Below are positions 13,869-14,985 of a stretch of 14,985 nt of DNA, piece by piece. The stretch is from assembly GCA_947460085.1 (NCBI GenBank), contig CANHGA010000022.1, positions 1 to 14,985 on the forward strand. Reading direction: 5' to 3'. Each line of letters opens with the position of its first letter. Position 1 is the stretch's first letter. This DNA is from Synechococcaceae cyanobacterium. Its GTDB lineage: Bacteria > Cyanobacteriota > Cyanobacteriia > PCC-6307 > Cyanobiaceae. The notes under the pieces were generated by a model, which made no database searches, was not told the DNA's origin, and saw nothing but the letters and a program-made list of their open reading frames with translations. Position numbers and translations under genes: made by a program.

Positions 13869-14985
13869 TCAGGCATGGCGGCCCACGTCATAGCCGGCCG
13901 CGGGAAGCAGCTGCCAACTGCCGCTGCCGTCGAGCTCCAGCACCGTGTCGTGGAAAGCCGTGAGCGTAGGCCGGTGACCCACGCTCACAAAGGCCATCTC
14001 CCGCTCGGCCAGGAGTCCGTAGAGGTGGCGCTCCGTGGCCACATCCAGGGCACTGGTGGCTTCATCGAGAACCACGAAACGGGGGGAATTCAGCAGCAGT
14101 CGCGCAAAGGCAAGGCGCTGCTGCTCCCCAAGGGAGAGCAGCCGAGGCCAGTCCTGCTTGATCTCCAGATCGGGATAGCGCTGCACCAATTCGCCCAGCC
14201 GCACCTGCTCCAGCACATGGCGAAGTTGCTCATCACTGAAGCGATCACTGGGCATGGGATAACAGAGCTGCTCCCGCAGGCTGCCCAAAATCATGTAGGG
14301 CTTCTGGGGAATGAACAGCAGCTCGCCAACGGGCGGCCGCTCGACGCTGCCAGAGGCCGGGGGCCAAAGACCGCTCACCATCCGCAGGAAGGAGGTTTTG
14401 CCGCAACCCGATGGGCCCACCACCAGCACCCGCTGGCGCTGGCTCACCTCCAGGCTGAGGTCGCGCAGCAGAACGCGATCACTTTGGGGCGGCACCAAAT
14501 CGGCGTGGCGCAACAGGATTGATTCAGTCGCTGGCAGACCCGCAGCTGCCGCCGTTGCCTGGTCCGACAGTGCTGTTGCAGCAGCCTTGCCATTGATCTC
14601 ATCCACCTTGCCCTGGAAGCCCTCAAGACGGCTAATCGATGCGGAGAAGGCTGCCAACTGTTCGATGTTGGCAACAATGAAGCTCAACGATGAAAAGACC
14701 TGGGCGAAGGCAATTCCCGCCTGGCTAAACACGCCGAAATCGGCATCTTTGGCGAAGTAGATCGGCGCAATCACCAGCCAGGGCAGGAACCGCGAAAAGT
14801 AGTCGTAGGAGCGCTTCACCACATTGATCGCCGCCGTCCAGAGGATGAGGCGGTCGTAGTTGGCAATCGCGCTGCCCAGGCGACGCACCACCTCCTTCGA
14901 TTCCTGCTGCTCGCCCCGATAAAAGGCAATCGACTCGGCGTTGTCCCGGACATGAACCATGCCGTAGCGGAAATCCGCCTCAAGC
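13869..14985 (-). CDS. ABC transporter, fused membrane and ATPase domains (SbmA/YddA/ABCD type), N-terminal part missing
   Basis: The gene runs off the right edge; its frame stays open to 14985 (EADFRYGMVHVRDNAESIAF precedes and includes the first internal Met at 14960). At least 371 residues are present. The first part is the end of an ABC_membrane_2 region, with the EADFRYG and AESIAFYRGE motifs of the YddA/peroxisomal ABCD family and hydrophobic segments near YFSRFLPWLVIAPIYF and FSSLSFIVANIEQL. The ATPase domain has Walker A GPSGCGKT (about 14393-14420), a Q-loop in FIPQKPYMILGSL, signature LSLGEQQRLAFARLLL, Walker B RFVVLDEATSALD and the switch His in VSVGHRP. All are intact. The substrate is unknown; relatives move fatty acids, peptides or cobalamin. 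It is followed by an HLIP gene after 4 bases. Confidence 0.9.
   Translation of the reverse strand, partial: LEADFRYGMVHVRDNAESIAFYRGEQQESKEVVRRLGSAIANYDRLILWTAAINVVKRSYDYFSRFLPWLVIAPIYFAKDADFGVFSQAGIAFAQVFSSLSFIVANIEQLAAFSASISRLEGFQGKVDEINGKAAATALSDQATAAAAGLPATESILLRHADLVPPQSDRVLLRDLSLEVSQRQRVLVVGPSGCGKTSFLRMVSGLWPPASGSVERPPVGELLFIPQKPYMILGSLREQLCYPMPSDRFSDEQLRHVLEQVRLGELVQRYPDLEIKQDWPRLLSLGEQQRLAFARLLLNSPRFVVLDEATSALDVATERHLYGLLAEREMAFVSVGHRPTLTAFHDTVLELDGSGSWQLLPAAGYDVGRHA

Overview
This window comes from a cyanobacterium, most likely a GC-rich picocyanobacterium of the Cyanobium / cluster 5 Synechococcus type. The support is direct: a photosystem II PsbX gene, a Ycf66 gene, a YggT/Ycf19-type membrane protein, a high-light-inducible (HLIP) protein, and a circularly permuted two-piece tmRNA whose decoded tag is ANNIVRFSRQTAPVAA, of the type I recall from marine and freshwater picocyanobacteria. 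The sequence is compact and chromosomal. There is no insertion sequence, integrase, CRISPR array or plasmid-type gene, and no gene-free stretch over about 150 bases once the tmRNA is counted.

Layout, left to right. Bases 1-~300 (minus) hold the permuted ssrA locus (acceptor piece, spacer, coding piece). Divergent from it is a THUMP-domain RNA methyltransferase of the RlmL type (331-1536, plus). Two small membrane-associated proteins follow on the minus strand, coupled by an ATGA overlap: a DUF883-like protein (2383-1949) and a Phage_holin_3_6/DUF1469-like protein (1952-1533). The large chromosome-segregation ATPase gene smc (2483-6091, plus, TTG start) is divergent from that pair. A PRC-barrel protein with a pentad-repeat tail (6144-7331, plus) comes next and converges on a minus-strand run made of tRNA-Leu(GAG) (9306-9225), a lipid-A-disaccharide-synthase-related putative glycosyltransferase (9207-7915) and msrB (7876-7388). 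Divergent from the tRNA is accC, the biotin carboxylase of fatty-acid synthesis (9451-10806), which converges on a YggT-family gene (11128-10811). Then come psbX (11252-11374), ycf66 (11472-12461) and two overlapping short TolB-like lipoprotein genes (12498-13106 and 13103-13630), all plus strand. These converge on a minus-strand pair: an ABC transporter (membrane plus ATPase domain, running off the right edge) followed 4 bases later by an HLIP gene.

Most of this is housekeeping: trans-translation, rRNA methylation, chromosome condensation, methionine repair, fatty-acid synthesis and photosystem II. The less understood parts are the lpxB-like gene, the DUF883/holin-like pair, the PRC-barrel protein with its repeat tail, the Ycf66 tail, the two half-propeller lipoproteins (three blade-like repeats each) and the ABC-HLIP pair. 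I found no evidence for a dedicated defence or mobile system. The best leads are the split-propeller idea for the two lipoproteins, the operator-like repeats between tRNA-Leu and accC, and the ABC-HLIP coupling.
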